The notes under the pieces are model-generated. The model was not told where the DNA came from and did not search any database. It saw only the letters and a list, made by a program, of their open reading frames with translations. From positions 1 to 64,000 of the forward strand of contig JAFKGE010000020.1 in NCBI GenBank assembly GCA_017307865.1: 64,000 bases of DNA, in the 5' to 3' direction. Positions within the stretch are counted from its first letter, which is position 1. Each line of letters starts with the position of its first letter. Shown one piece after another: positions 16,482 to 27,147 of the stretch. This DNA is from Burkholderiales bacterium. GTDB lineage: Bacteria; Pseudomonadota; Gammaproteobacteria; Burkholderiales; Burkholderiaceae_C. A program made the translations under genes and the position numbers.

Positions 16482-17345
16482 ATGTGCCGCCTGCTCGCCT
16501 ACAAGGGTCGTCCGCTGCCGGTGGACGACCTGCTCTACCGGCCCGACCACTCGCTGGTCCAGCAGAGTCATCACGCCAACGAGGTCTCCGAGCCGCTGAA
16601 CGGCGACGGCTTCGGCCTGGGCTGGTACGAGCCCGACATCACGCGCGAGCCGGCGGTGTTCGTCTCGGTCACGCCGGCGTGGAACAACCGCAACCTGCGC
16701 TACATGGCGCCCAAGCTGGTGTCGCCCTGCATCCTGGCGCACGTGCGCGCCGCCACCGAGGGTCAGGTGTCGGAGTTCAACTGCCACCCGTTTCACCACC
16801 AGAACCTGCTGATGGCACACAACGGCAGCGTGCGGCCGTTTGCACGCATCAAGCGCGCCCTGGTCGAGCGGCTGTCCGACGAGCGCTTTCTCTGGATCAA
16901 GGGCCAGACCGACTCGGAACACCTGTTCGCCCTGTTTCTCGACCATTACCTGGCCCGGCGCGAGCGCGACGCCGAGGCCATGGCCGATGCGCTGCAGGCC
17001 ATGTTCGACGAGCTGGCGGCCCTGAAGGCGGCGCAGGGCGTGACGCAGGCCAGCGGGCTGAACATGGTCGTGACCGACGGTCGCGCGCTGGTCGCCGCGC
17101 GCCACTGCGACGACCCCGGTGTGGCGCCCGCATCGCTGCACCACACCGAAGGCAGCCACTACGTCTGCGACGCCGGCGGCTGCCGCATGGCGCCGGCGCC
17201 GCACCACGAGCAAGCCGTTCTCATCGCCTCCGAGCCGCTGACGCGCGAGAGCCAGCACTGGCGCGACGTGCCGGCGCGGCACTTCGTGCTGGTCGACGCG
17301 CACAACCGCGTGTCGTTGCGGCCGATCCGCATGGCTGGCGGCTGA
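16482..17345 (+). CDS. class II glutamine amidotransferase
   Basis: The 287-aa protein begins MCRLLAYKG, putting the nucleophilic Cys at position 2 after Met removal, as in Ntn-type class II amidotransferases (YafJ/GataseII-like). NGDGFGLGWY and AHVRAAT...NCHPF carry the glutamine-site residues. There is no attached synthase domain, so the acceptor reaction is unknown. The start was fixed by the Cys2 requirement rather than the longer frame from 16452. It ends 10 bp before the convergent metal ATPase gene. Confidence 0.85.
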   Translation: MCRLLAYKGRPLPVDDLLYRPDHSLVQQSHHANEVSEPLNGDGFGLGWYEPDITREPAVFVSVTPAWNNRNLRYMAPKLVSPCILAHVRAATEGQVSEFNCHPFHHQNLLMAHNGSVRPFARIKRALVERLSDERFLWIKGQTDSEHLFALFLDHYLARRERDAEAMADALQAMFDELAALKAAQGVTQASGLNMVVTDGRALVAARHCDDPGVAPASLHHTEGSHYVCDAGGCRMAPAPHHEQAVLIASEPLTRESQHWRDVPARHFVLVDAHNRVSLRPIRMAGG

Positions 17346-17354
17346 GCCCCGCAC

Positions 17355-19523
<2,169 letters not shown>

Positions 19524-19536
19524 AGGGTCATTGGAA

Positions 19537-19560
19537 ACCCTGGAGCAACTTCAAGGTCAA
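19537..19560 (-). promoter_or_regulatory. MerR-type operator/promoter of the metal ATPase
   Basis: Reading toward the ATPase: TTGACC (-35) followed by the imperfect dyad ACCTTGAAG-TTG-CTCCAGGGT (7 of 9 paired positions), the layout of CadR/ZntR/PbrR sites in which the regulator bends an over-long 19-20 bp spacer. The -10 (around TCCAAT) is weak, as expected of an activator-dependent promoter. Confidence 0.65.
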
Positions 19561-19577
19561 GCGCGTAGCATGGGGCC

Positions 19578-20033
19578 ATGAAGATCAGCGAACTCGCCGC
19601 CGCCACCGACACGCCGGCCGACACCATCCGCTACTACGAGCGCGCCGGCCTGCTGCCCGTGCCGCCACGCACCGGCAACAACTACCGCCACTACGACGCC
19701 GGCCACGCCGAGCGCCTGGCCTTCATCCGCCAGGCGCGCGGGCTGGACATGTCGCTGGACGAAATCCGCACCCTGCTGCGCTGGCAGGCCGAGCCGGGCG
19801 CCGACTGCGGGGCCGTCAACGCGCTGGTGGACGAGCACATCCGCCACATCGCCACCCGCATCCGCGAGCTGCGCGCGCTGGAGCGCCAGCTGAAGGTGTT
19901 GCGCGCGCAGTGCCGGCAGGCCAGCGACACCGCGCACTGCGGCATCCTGGCCGGGCTGAGCCACGCCGACGCGCCGCCGGTGGGCGCGGCGCCGCCGCAC
20001 CAGCACATCGCCGGGCCGCACGGACGGCACTGA
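19578..20033 (+). CDS. cadR: MerR-family Cd/Pb/Zn-responsive regulator
   Basis: The 151-aa protein starts with the MerR helix-turn-helix (MKISELAAATDTPADTIRYYERAGLL) and a long dimerisation helix. Metal-site cysteines are C77 (DCGAV), C112 (AQC) and C121 (AHC), the pattern of CadR/PbrR rather than Cu-type CueR. The His-containing tail (HQHIAGPHGRH) is also typical of CadR. It faces cadA and should activate it from the shared operator. Confidence 0.88.
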   Translation: MKISELAAATDTPADTIRYYERAGLLPVPPRTGNNYRHYDAGHAERLAFIRQARGLDMSLDEIRTLLRWQAEPGADCGAVNALVDEHIRHIATRIRELRALERQLKVLRAQCRQASDTAHCGILAGLSHADAPPVGAAPPHQHIAGPHGRH

Positions 20034-20091
20034 AAGCCCTCGCTTCTCCACTACCATCGGGACCATCAAAAACCCCCGAGGAGCGGAGAAG

Positions 20092-21387
20092 ATGAGCCTG
20101 TTCAACTGGCAGGAAAGACCGGTCGCGGCGCTGGCCAACGAGGGGGTGATCGCCCCCGACGAGCGCCTGCCCTGGCCCCAGACCACGGCCATGGGCGTGC
20201 AGCACGTGGTGGCCATGTTCGGCTCCACGGTGCTGGCACCGATCCTGATGGGCTTCGATCCCAACCTGGCGATCTTCATGAGCGGCATCGGCACGCTCAT
20301 TTTTTATTTCATCACCGGCGGCAAGGTGCCCAGCTACCTGGGCTCCTCCTTTGCCTTCATCGGCGTGGTGATCGCCGCCACCGCCTACGCGGGCCAGGGG
20401 CCCAACGCCAACATCCCGGTCGCGCTGGGTGCCATCATCGTGTGCGGGGCGATCTACGCGCTGATCGGCGTGGTGGTGCAGGCCATCGGCACGGCCTGGA
20501 TCGAGCGCCTGATGCCGCCGGTGGTGACCGGCGCGGTGGTGGCGGTGATCGGCCTGAACCTGGCCTCCATCCCGGTCAAGAACATGGCCGCCAGCGGCTT
20601 CGACAGCTGGATGCAGGCCGTCACCTTCGTCTGCGTGGCGCTGGTGGCGGTGTTCACGCGCGGCATGGTGCAGCGCCTGCTGATCCTGGTCGGGCTGGCC
20701 ATCGCCACCGCGATCTACCTGGTGCTGACCAACGGCATGGGCCTGGGCAAGCCGATGGACTTCTCGGGCATCGCCCACGCGGCCTGGGTCGGCTGGCCGA
20801 AGTTCCAGGCGCCCGTGTTCGACAGCGCGGCCATGCTGCTGATCGCCCCCGTGGCCCTGATCCTGGTGGCCGAGAACCTGGGCCACATCAAGGCCGTGAG
20901 CGCCATGACCGGGCGCAACCTGGACCCCTACCTGGGCCGCGCCTTCATCGGCGACGGCATCGCCACCATGGTGTCGGGCAGCGCCGGCGGCACCGGCGTC
21001 ACCACCTACGCCGAGAACATCGGCGTGATGGCCGCCACGCGCATCTATTCCACCGCGGTGTTCATCGTCGCCGCCATCGTGGCGCTGTGCCTGGGCTTTT
21101 CGCCCAAGTTCGGCGCGCTGATCCAGGCCATTCCGCTGCCGGTGATGGGCGGCGTGTCGATCGTCGTGTTCGGCCTGATCGCCATTGCCGGCGCGCGCAT
21201 CTGGGTCGACAACAAGGTGGACTTTTCCGACCCGGCCAACCTGCTGATCGCCGCGCTGACCCTGATCCTGGGCACCGGCGACTTCACCCTCAAGTTCGGC
21301 GGCTTCGCCCTGGGCGGCATCGGCACCGCGACCTTCGGGGCGGTGTTTTTGGCGGCCTTGTTGCTGCGGCGCAAGGCTGATCATTGA
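20092..21387 (+). CDS. NCS2 nucleobase:cation symporter (uracil/xanthine permease)
   Basis: A 431-aa polytopic membrane protein of the UraA/RutG branch. Motifs include AMGVQHVVAMFGSTVLAPIL at the N-terminus, LGSSFAFIG in TM3, ENLGHIKAVSAMTGRN in TM8 and GGTGVTTYAENIGVMAATR in TM10. The first substrate-site Glu/Gly pattern fits uracil, but uracil and xanthine branches are not separable by eye. An AGGAGCGGAGAAG ribosome site precedes ATG 20092. The gene stands alone between cadR and the convergent TRAP operon. Confidence 0.9.
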   Translation: MSLFNWQERPVAALANEGVIAPDERLPWPQTTAMGVQHVVAMFGSTVLAPILMGFDPNLAIFMSGIGTLIFYFITGGKVPSYLGSSFAFIGVVIAATAYAGQGPNANIPVALGAIIVCGAIYALIGVVVQAIGTAWIERLMPPVVTGAVVAVIGLNLASIPVKNMAASGFDSWMQAVTFVCVALVAVFTRGMVQRLLILVGLAIATAIYLVLTNGMGLGKPMDFSGIAHAAWVGWPKFQAPVFDSAAMLLIAPVALILVAENLGHIKAVSAMTGRNLDPYLGRAFIGDGIATMVSGSAGGTGVTTYAENIGVMAATRIYSTAVFIVAAIVALCLGFSPKFGALIQAIPLPVMGGVSIVVFGLIAIAGARIWVDNKVDFSDPANLLIAALTLILGTGDFTLKFGGFALGGIGTATFGAVFLAALLLRRKADH

Positions 21388-21394
21388 ATGCAAA

Positions 21395-21457
21395 ATCAGC
21401 CTCTGGCGCCCACCAGATAAGCGCAAATAGCTATCAATTCAATAGTTTTCAGCCGCC
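21395..21457. repeat. AT-rich dispersed repeat, intergenic
   Basis: AAAATCAGCCTCTGGCGCC...AAATAGCTATCAATTCAATAG fills the gap between the convergent permease and DUF1850 genes, overlapping the latter's stop. On the other strand it reads AATTGATAGCTATTTGCGCTTATC...GGCGCCAGAGGCTGATTTTG, the most complete intergenic form of this repeat. Confidence 0.65.
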
Positions 21458-21916
21458 TACGCCCTCGCACGCCCACAGCAGCGTGATGTCGCCGTCGGAC
21501 GGCAGCCAGGCGCCCATCGGGCGACAGGGCTGGTCGGCCGGGCACAACTCGAAATCGGCCGTGTAGGGCGAGCGCGTCAGGCGCAGCGTGCCCTGCGGCT
21601 GGTCGGCGGGCACGTAGTCGTACCAGGCGCCGTGGTGCACGGCGTCGGGCGGTGGCTCCATGCCGGCGCCGGTGCCCTGGATGCGCGCCCGCGTCAGGCG
21701 CAGGCGTGGCTGGCCGGCGCCGTCGCGCTGCACCTGGTAGTCCTCTTCCCAGCGGATTTTCTCGATCGAGTGCATCCACGCCAGGGTAAAGCGCGTCTGC
21801 GGCACGAAGCGCACGCGCGCGTCGCTCGCGGCCGGCAGCGCGCCGTCCGCATCGGCGCCCGGCGGCAGGCCGGCGGCCAGCGCCAGGCACACGCCCAGGA
21901 CGGCCGTGACGCTCAT
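21449..21916 (-). CDS. DUF1850 protein, TRAP-transporter-associated
   Basis: The 155-aa protein has a hydrophobic N-terminus and the DUF1850 pattern FTLAWMHSIEKIRWEEDYQV, then GMEPPPDAVHHGAWYDY. DUF1850 genes commonly follow fused TRAP permeases of the TAXI type. ATG 21916 overlaps the permease stop as ATGA, so it is translationally coupled. Biochemical role unknown; it is probably exported and linked to transporter function. Confidence 0.8.
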   Translation of the reverse strand: MSVTAVLGVCLALAAGLPPGADADGALPAASDARVRFVPQTRFTLAWMHSIEKIRWEEDYQVQRDGAGQPRLRLTRARIQGTGAGMEPPPDAVHHGAWYDYVPADQPQGTLRLTRSPYTADFELCPADQPCRPMGAWLPSDGDITLLWACEGVGG

Positions 21917-23985
21917 GCCGGCGCGGCCGCGCGCACCTGGCGGGTGCGCCATGCGTGCCACAGCACGAAGGCGGCGGTGGCGGCAAAGCCGATTTCGTCG
22001 GTCCAGGGCACGGCCGCCACCAGAAAGCACGCCGCCAGCAGGCAGTACAGGCGCTCGACCCAGTTCAGCGGCGTGAAGAGATAGCCGATGGCCGCCGCGC
22101 CCCACAGGCCGATGGCCACCAGCGCCTTGAACGTCACATATGCCGTGGCGCCCCAGCTGTCGCCCAGCAGCAGCAGCTCGGGCGAATACACCATCATGTA
22201 GGGCGTGATGAAGCCGGCGATGGCGATGCCCATGGCGTGCAGGCCGATCTTCAGCCCCGACTCGCGCGCGATCGGCGCGGCGGCGAAGGCGGCCAGCGCC
22301 ACTGGCGGCGTCAGGTCGGCCATGATGCCGAAATAAAACACGAACATGTGCGAGACGATCAGCGGCACGCCCAGCTCCAGCAGGATGGGCGCGGCCAGCG
22401 AGCTGGTGATGATGTAGTTGGGAATGGTGGGGATGCCCATGCCCAGCACCAGGCAGGTCAGCATGGTCAGCACCAGCGCCAGCAGCAGGTTGTCGCGCCC
22501 CAGGGCGATGACGTAGCCGCCCATCTCGGCCGCCACGCCGGTGAGGTTGATGATGCCGATGATGACGCCCACCAGCGCGCAGGCAATGGCCACCGGCAGC
22601 GCGTGGTGCGCGCCGTCCACCAGCGCCTGCACCGCCAGCCGGCGCGCGTCCTGCCCGGTGTGCAGGGCGAAGGTGACCGCCACCAGCAGCGCCACCAGCA
22701 CGAAGAAGGTGCCGACGCCGAACTTGAAGAAGCCCGCCGTGGCAATGCCCAGCAGCACCCAGAACAGCGCCCGCAGCGCGGTGCTGCCCACGCCCGTCAT
22801 GCAGGCGGCGCCGAAGATCAGGATCGCCGTCAGCCCCAGCCCCACGGTGCCCGAAAACAGCGGCGTGTAGCCCGAAAACAGCAGCACCACCAGCCCGATC
22901 AGCGGCAGCAGCAGATACCACTGGCGCTTGATGGCCTGCCAGGGGTTGGGGCACTCGTCCTTGGGCAGGCCCAGCAGGCTCTTGCGCCCGGCCTCCAGGT
23001 GCACCATCCAGAACGCGGTGACGTAGTAGAGGATGGCCGGGATGGCGGCCGCCTTGCATACGTCCACGTAGGGGATGTTCAGCGTCTCGGCCATGATGAA
23101 GGCCACCGCGCCCATCACCGGCGGCATGATCTGCCCGCCCATGCTCGACGTCGCCTCGACCCCGCCGGCAAAGGCGCTGGAATAGCCGAAGCGCTTCATC
23201 AGCGGGATGGTGAACTGACCCGTGGTGACCACGTTGGCCACGCCCGAGCCGTTGATGGTGCCCATCAGGCCCGAGCTGATGACCGCCACCTTGGCCGGCC
23301 CGCCGCGCGTGTGGCCCACCGTGCCCATGGCGAAGTCGGTGAACAGCTGGATCATGCCGGCCTGCTCCAGGAAGGCGCCGAACAGGATGAACAGGAAGAT
23401 GTAGCTGGACGACACGTAGGTCGGCGTGCCGTAGATGCCCTCGGTGCCGAAGGACAGCGTGCTGATGATCTGGTCCAGCCCGTAGCCGCGGTGCTGGAAG
23501 GCCTGCGGCAGGTATTGGCCCCAGAGGCCATAGGCCAGAAACAGCCCGCAGATGATGGGCAGCGCCCAGCCCATGGTGCGGCGCGCGGCCTCGAACACCA
23601 GCACCAGCAGCACCACGCCCACCACCCAGTCGGCGTCGCTCAGGGTGCCGGCGCGCTGCACCAGGTCGGCCTCGAAGATCCATTGGTAGATGCCGGTGGC
23701 GAAGCCCGCCAGGCCCAGCGCCCAGGCCAGCGGCTTGAAGCCGGCGCGGGCGCCGTGCTTCTTGCTGAAGCCCGGCTCGATCAAAAAGATCATCAGCAGC
23801 ACGAAGCCCACGTGCACCGCCCGCACCACCTGGCTGGAGATGGGGCTGAAGGCGGCCGTGATGACCTGGAAGCTGGAAAACACCAGCGCCACCCAGAACA
23901 CGGCGCTGCGCCAGGCCAGCTTGTCGTGCGTGGGGGCGGGGGGAGCGTCGAGCGGCGTGTGGCTGACGGCGGCGGCATCGGTCAT
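21913..23985 (-). CDS. TRAP transporter fused 4TM/12TM permease (TAXI type)
   Basis: A 690-aa polytopic protein fusing the small (DctQ-like) and large (DctM-like) TRAP membrane subunits, as in TAXI systems. Motifs include GTINGSGVANVVTTGQFTIP, GGVEATSSMGGQIMPPVMGA, GMGIPTIPNYIITSSLAAP and ADLTPPVALAAFAAAP. It imports an organic acid using an ion gradient; the substrate is unknown. It lies downstream of the TAXI binding protein, with a strong hairpin terminator between them, and overlaps the DUF1850 gene. Confidence 0.93.
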   Translation of the reverse strand: MTDAAAVSHTPLDAPPAPTHDKLAWRSAVFWVALVFSSFQVITAAFSPISSQVVRAVHVGFVLLMIFLIEPGFSKKHGARAGFKPLAWALGLAGFATGIYQWIFEADLVQRAGTLSDADWVVGVVLLVLVFEAARRTMGWALPIICGLFLAYGLWGQYLPQAFQHRGYGLDQIISTLSFGTEGIYGTPTYVSSSYIFLFILFGAFLEQAGMIQLFTDFAMGTVGHTRGGPAKVAVISSGLMGTINGSGVANVVTTGQFTIPLMKRFGYSSAFAGGVEATSSMGGQIMPPVMGAVAFIMAETLNIPYVDVCKAAAIPAILYYVTAFWMVHLEAGRKSLLGLPKDECPNPWQAIKRQWYLLLPLIGLVVLLFSGYTPLFSGTVGLGLTAILIFGAACMTGVGSTALRALFWVLLGIATAGFFKFGVGTFFVLVALLVAVTFALHTGQDARRLAVQALVDGAHHALPVAIACALVGVIIGIINLTGVAAEMGGYVIALGRDNLLLALVLTMLTCLVLGMGIPTIPNYIITSSLAAPILLELGVPLIVSHMFVFYFGIMADLTPPVALAAFAAAPIARESGLKIGLHAMGIAIAGFITPYMMVYSPELLLLGDSWGATAYVTFKALVAIGLWGAAAIGYLFTPLNWVERLYCLLAACFLVAAVPWTDEIGFAATAAFVLWHAWRTRQVRAAAPA

Positions 23986-24032
23986 GGCGAGCTTTCTATC
24001 GCACGGGTGGCAAAACAGGGCGCGCGCCCATC

Positions 24033-24060
24033 AAAAAACCGGCGCTTCGCAGCGCCGGTT
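24033..24060 (-). terminator. intrinsic terminator between TAXI binding-protein and permease genes
   Basis: On the minus strand AACCGGCGCT-GCGA-AGCGCCGGTT forms a perfect 10-bp stem with a tetraloop followed directly by T's. It lies within the operon, between the binding-protein stop (24098) and permease start (23985). It could set the usual excess of binding protein over permease. Confidence 0.85.
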
Positions 24061-24097
24061 CTCGATGACTTCACCCTTCCAACATTCGCAAGGCGTC

Positions 24098-25057
24098 TTA
24101 CTTCAAGACGCCGGCCTCGCGGAAGTAGCGCTCGGCGCCGGGGTGCAGCGGAATGGGCATGCCCGTCAGCGCATTTTGCAGCTTGATCGCCTTGGCGGCG
24201 TTGTGCGCGGCGTACAGGGTGTCGAGGTTGCCGTACATGGCCTTGGCCATCTGGTAGACCAGCTCGTCGGGCACCTTGGACTGCGTGATGAGGAAGTTGG
24301 GGATGGCCACCGTCGGCACCGCCTCGGTCTGGCCGGTGTAGGTGTCGGCCGGAATCTCGGTGGCCACGTAGGCCGGGCTGCCGATCTTGGCCACCACCTC
24401 CTTGGGCACGGCCACCACGCGGATCTTGACCGAGCTGGCCAGGTCGCGGATGGAGGCCACGCCCAGGCCGGCCGACTGCAGGGTGGCGTCGAGCTGGCGG
24501 TTCTTGATCAGCTCGACCGATTCGCCGAACGGCAGGTACTCGACCTTGGCCAGGTCCTTGTACGTCAGCCCCGCGGCCTTGAAGATGGCGCGCGCGTTCA
24601 GCTCGGTGCCCGACTTGGCGGCGCCCACCGACACGCGCTTGCCCTTCAGGTCGGCCAGGGTCTTGATGCCCGAGTCTTCGCTGGCGACGATCTGGATGTA
24701 GTTGTTGTAGGTGGCCGAAAAGCCGCGCAGGTTCTTCAGCGGCTCCTTGAAGCCCGCCTCGGCGTCACCGGCCCAGGCGTCGGCCACGGCGTCGCCGAGC
24801 GAAAACGCCAGCTCGCCGCGCCCGGCCTGCAGCAGGTTGAGGTTCTCGGCCGAGGCCTTGGTGACCTGCGCCGTGGCGCGCGCGTCGGGGATGGCCTTGG
24901 CGAAAATCTGCGCCAGCGACACGCCCAGCGGGTAGTACACGCCGCTTTGGCCGCCGGTCAGCACGTTGATGAATTGCGGCTTCTGGGCAAGGGCGGCCCC
25001 GCCCAGTGCCAGCAGACCGGCCATCAGGCCGGCCGCCAGGGTGGTTTTCAAACGCAT
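24098..25057 (-). CDS. TAXI-family TRAP solute-binding protein
   Basis: A 319-aa periplasmic protein with a signal peptide (LLALGGAALAQ) and the TAXI hallmark VLTGGQSGVYYPLGVSLAQIF. NLNLLQAGRGELAFSLGDAV and ADLKGKRVSVGAAKSGTELNARAIF are the usual ligand-pocket segments. The start at 25057 places the signal peptide correctly. It is the first gene of the TRAP operon. The ligand is unknown; characterised relatives bind glutamate or other small organic acids. Confidence 0.92.
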   Translation of the reverse strand: MRLKTTLAAGLMAGLLALGGAALAQKPQFINVLTGGQSGVYYPLGVSLAQIFAKAIPDARATAQVTKASAENLNLLQAGRGELAFSLGDAVADAWAGDAEAGFKEPLKNLRGFSATYNNYIQIVASEDSGIKTLADLKGKRVSVGAAKSGTELNARAIFKAAGLTYKDLAKVEYLPFGESVELIKNRQLDATLQSAGLGVASIRDLASSVKIRVVAVPKEVVAKIGSPAYVATEIPADTYTGQTEAVPTVAIPNFLITQSKVPDELVYQMAKAMYGNLDTLYAAHNAAKAIKLQNALTGMPIPLHPGAERYFREAGVLK

Positions 25058-25148
25058 CTTGCCTTGCTCCTCTCTTGCGTATGGCAACAAAGGAAACGAT
25101 GGTACGGGACGATGCGGGCCCCGAAAACCCGGGATTCACCCCATGCGC

Positions 25149-25730
25149 TCACTCGTCGTGCTGCGTGCGCTCCAGCTTGTCGCTCTTCCAGTAGACCTCG
25201 TCGTTCAGCTCGTGGCCGCTGGCGTCGCGGTTGAACACCCGCGCCAGCACGAACATCAGATCCGACAGGCGGTTGAGGTAGCGTCGCGGCGTGGGTTGCA
25301 GCTCCTCGTGCTCGCCCAGCGCCACCACCGCGCGCTCGGCGCGGCGCGCCACGGTGCGGCACACGTGCGCCTGCGCGGCGGCGCGCGTGCCGTTGGGCAG
25401 GATGAATTCCTGCAGGCGCGGCAGCTGCGCGTTGTAGGTCTTGAGCGCCGCGTCCAGCTGCGCCAGCGCCTCGTCCTTGAGCAGCGTGAAGCCCGGGATC
25501 GACAGCTCGCCGCCCAGGTTGAACAGCTGCTGCTGGATGTCGGTCAGCAGCTGGCGCACGTCGGCCGGCAGGGGCTCGCACAGCAGCAGGCCGATGTGGC
25601 TGTTGAGCTCGTCCACGTCGCCCATGGCCTGCGGGCGCGCGCTGGCCTTGGACACGCGGGTGTTGTTGCCCAGGCCGGTGGTGCCGTCGTCGCCGGTGCG
25701 GGTGGCGATCTGGGTCAGGCGTTTTCCCAT
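25149..25730 (-). CDS. pduO: PduO-type ATP:cob(I)alamin adenosyltransferase
   Basis: The 193-aa protein adenosylates cob(I)alamin to coenzyme B12. Motifs: TRTGDDGTTGLGNNTR at the N-terminus (ATP-binding P-loop substitute), GDVDELNSHIG, and CRTVARRAERAVVAL...YLNRLSDLMFVLAR at the C-terminus. It starts 7 bp after aroQ. A degraded second copy of its C-terminal part lies at 27,148-27,345. No B12 riboswitch is visible. Confidence 0.93.
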   Translation of the reverse strand: MGKRLTQIATRTGDDGTTGLGNNTRVSKASARPQAMGDVDELNSHIGLLLCEPLPADVRQLLTDIQQQLFNLGGELSIPGFTLLKDEALAQLDAALKTYNAQLPRLQEFILPNGTRAAAQAHVCRTVARRAERAVVALGEHEELQPTPRRYLNRLSDLMFVLARVFNRDASGHELNDEVYWKSDKLERTQHDE

Positions 25731-25737
25731 GGTGTTC

Positions 25738-26187
25738 TCACTTTTTGATAGCTGTTTGCGCTTGCCCAACAAGGGCGCGCAGCCCCAAAAGGTATGAATC
25801 GACGCCAAAGCCGCAAACCTGGCCGGCGGCGATCGGCGCGATGAACGAGCGGTGGCGAAACGGCTCGCGCGCGTGGATGTTGGACATGTGCACCTCGACG
25901 ATCGGGCAGCGCAGGATGGCCAGCGCGTCGCGGATGGCGAGGCTGGTGTGCGTCCAGGCACCGGCGTTGATCAGCACGCCGTCCGCCGCGTCGCGGTGCG
26001 CCTGGTGGATGCGCTCGCACAGCGCGCCTTCGTGGTTGGTCTGAAAGCACTCCACGCTGACGCCCAACTCCTGCGCCAGCGCGCGCAGCCCGGTGTCGAT
26101 GTCGGCCAGCGTGGCCGTGCCGTAGTGCGCCGGATCGCGCTGGCCGAACATGTTGAGGTTGACGCCGTGCAGGACGAGGAGCTTCAT
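25738..26187 (-). CDS. aroQ: type II 3-dehydroquinate dehydratase
   Basis: AroQ dehydrates 3-dehydroquinate in the shikimate pathway. The 149-aa protein has [14 protein letters not shown], the catalytic region [32 protein letters not shown] and [17 protein letters not shown]. Met at 26187 is used rather than the GTG/ATG three codons upstream. The last dozen residues ([11 protein letters not shown]) and the stop lie in the AT-rich dispersed repeat, so the native C-terminus has been replaced. Confidence 0.95.
   Translation of the reverse strand: MKLLVLHGVNLNMFGQRDPAHYGTATLADIDTGLRALAQELGVSVECFQTNHEGALCERIHQAHRDAADGVLINAGAWTHTSLAIRDALAILRCPIVEVHMSNIHAREPFRHRSFIAPIAAGQVCGFGVDSYLLGLRALVGQAQTAIKK
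25740..25795. repeat. AT-rich dispersed repeat supplying the aroQ C-terminus
   Basis: CTTTTTGATAGCTGTTTGCGCTTG followed by CAACAAGGGCGC and CCCCAAAAGG. Translated on the minus strand as [11 protein letters not shown], the same peptide register as in purK and parB. Confidence 0.65.
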
Positions 26188-26282
26188 GCCTGCCATTATG
26201 AAGAACGCTGCCAGCAGGGATATGCGGCCCGGTGCGGCCGCCTCATCGACGTTCTTCGACGTGAAGGCGGCTTCATGCTTCT

Positions 26283-26338
26283 TGTTTGATAGCTATTTGT
26301 GCTTGATGGGCGGTGATTTCGGGTCGATTTGACCTGAA
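26283..26338. repeat. AT-rich dispersed repeat, intergenic upstream of higB
   Basis: GTTTGATAGCTATTTGTGCTTGATGGGCGG then a GGGTCGATTTGACC stretch. It is followed at about 26,345-26,375 by a CTGGATCGGCGCAGCGCCATCCAG hairpin-forming repeat. The whole 26,188-26,450 gap holds only these repeats as far as I can see. Confidence 0.5.
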
Positions 26339-26451
26339 ATCTCGTAGACTGGATCGGCGCAGCGCCATCCAGCCAACGCCAAGGGAAAGCGCGAGGTTTC
26401 GTTCCTCGACACAAGCGACGGCACCCGCCGCGTATGGCGATTGGACAAATA

Positions 26452-26479
26452 TACCGAATATCGGTAAACGCTATACAAT
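26452..26479 (+). promoter_or_regulatory. hig operator and -10 box
   Basis: A perfect inverted repeat TACCGA-ATA-TCGGTA (26452-26466) lies just upstream of a -10-like TATACAAT (26472-26479), 13 bp before the higB ATG. This is the expected location for HigA autorepression. Confidence 0.6.
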
Positions 26480-26491
26480 CCTTGCCACCCC

Positions 26492-26773
26492 ATGGCGATC
26501 CTCTCTTTCAAGTGTCAGGACACGCAGCGCCTGTTCACCAGCGGCAAGACCCGTCGCTTCGCCACCATCCAGAGCGTGGCCGAACGCAAGCTGGCGCAAC
26601 TGGATGCCGCGCAAACGCTGGACTTCCTGCGCAGCCCGCCGGGCAATCGCCTGGAGTTGTTGAGCGGCGACCGCCAGGGCCAGCACAGCATCCGCATCAA
26701 CGGCCAGTGGCGCGTGTGCTTTGTCTGGACGAAACAAGGCGTGACCGACGTGGAAATCGTCGACTACCACTGA
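26492..26773 (+). CDS. higB: HigB/RelE-family mRNA interferase toxin
   Basis: The 93-aa protein matches HigB (plasmid maintenance killer) toxins: the N-terminal MAILSFKCQDTQRLFTSGKT, a central AERKLAQLDAAQTLDFL helix, and the C-terminal GQHSIRINGQWRVCFVW strands holding the RNase residues. HigB cleaves mRNA on the ribosome. It precedes its antitoxin, the order typical of hig loci. ATG 26492 follows the operator directly, so the leader is very short. Confidence 0.88.
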   Translation: MAILSFKCQDTQRLFTSGKTRRFATIQSVAERKLAQLDAAQTLDFLRSPPGNRLELLSGDRQGQHSIRINGQWRVCFVWTKQGVTDVEIVDYH

Positions 26774-26796
26774 GGCCACAAGACAAGGAGATGGAA

Positions 26797-27108
26797 ATGT
26801 TCAAGAACGGCATGCGCCCCGTGCACCCCGGCGAGGTGCTGCGCGAGGACTACCTCAAGCCCATCGACATGAGCGCCAACGCACTGGCCCGGCAACTGCA
26901 CGTGCCCGCTTCGCGCATCAACGACATCGTGCTGGAGCGGCGCGGCATCACCGCCGACACCGCCTTGCGCCTGAGCCGCTTTTTCGGCGGCGATGCGCAG
27001 TCCTGGCTGAACCTGCAAACGGCTTACGACCTGCGCCTGGCCGAGTCGGACGAGGCGCTGCAGGCTGCGGTGATGACGGTGCATCCTCTGGCTGTGCATC
27101 CTGCTTGA
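26797..27108 (+). CDS. higA: HigA-family antitoxin
   Basis: A 103-aa Xre-type antitoxin: MRPVHPGEVLREDYL is the HigA opening, and NALARQLHVPASRINDIVLERRG is the DNA-binding helix-turn-helix, followed by FFGGDAQSWLNLQTAYDL. AAGGAG at 26785-26790 is six bases before ATG 26797 but abuts ATG 26791, so 26797 is the better start. It should neutralise HigB and repress at the TACCGA operator. Confidence 0.9.
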   Translation: MFKNGMRPVHPGEVLREDYLKPIDMSANALARQLHVPASRINDIVLERRGITADTALRLSRFFGGDAQSWLNLQTAYDLRLAESDEALQAAVMTVHPLAVHPA

Positions 27109-27147
27109 CAGCGTGGACGAAAAAAATGGAATCTGACCCAAATTCCA

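Noticed and set aside
25731-26451. Cobalamin riboswitch upstream of pduO
   Set aside because: pduO follows aroQ by 7 bp and no B12-box-like sequence or suitable leader is visible.
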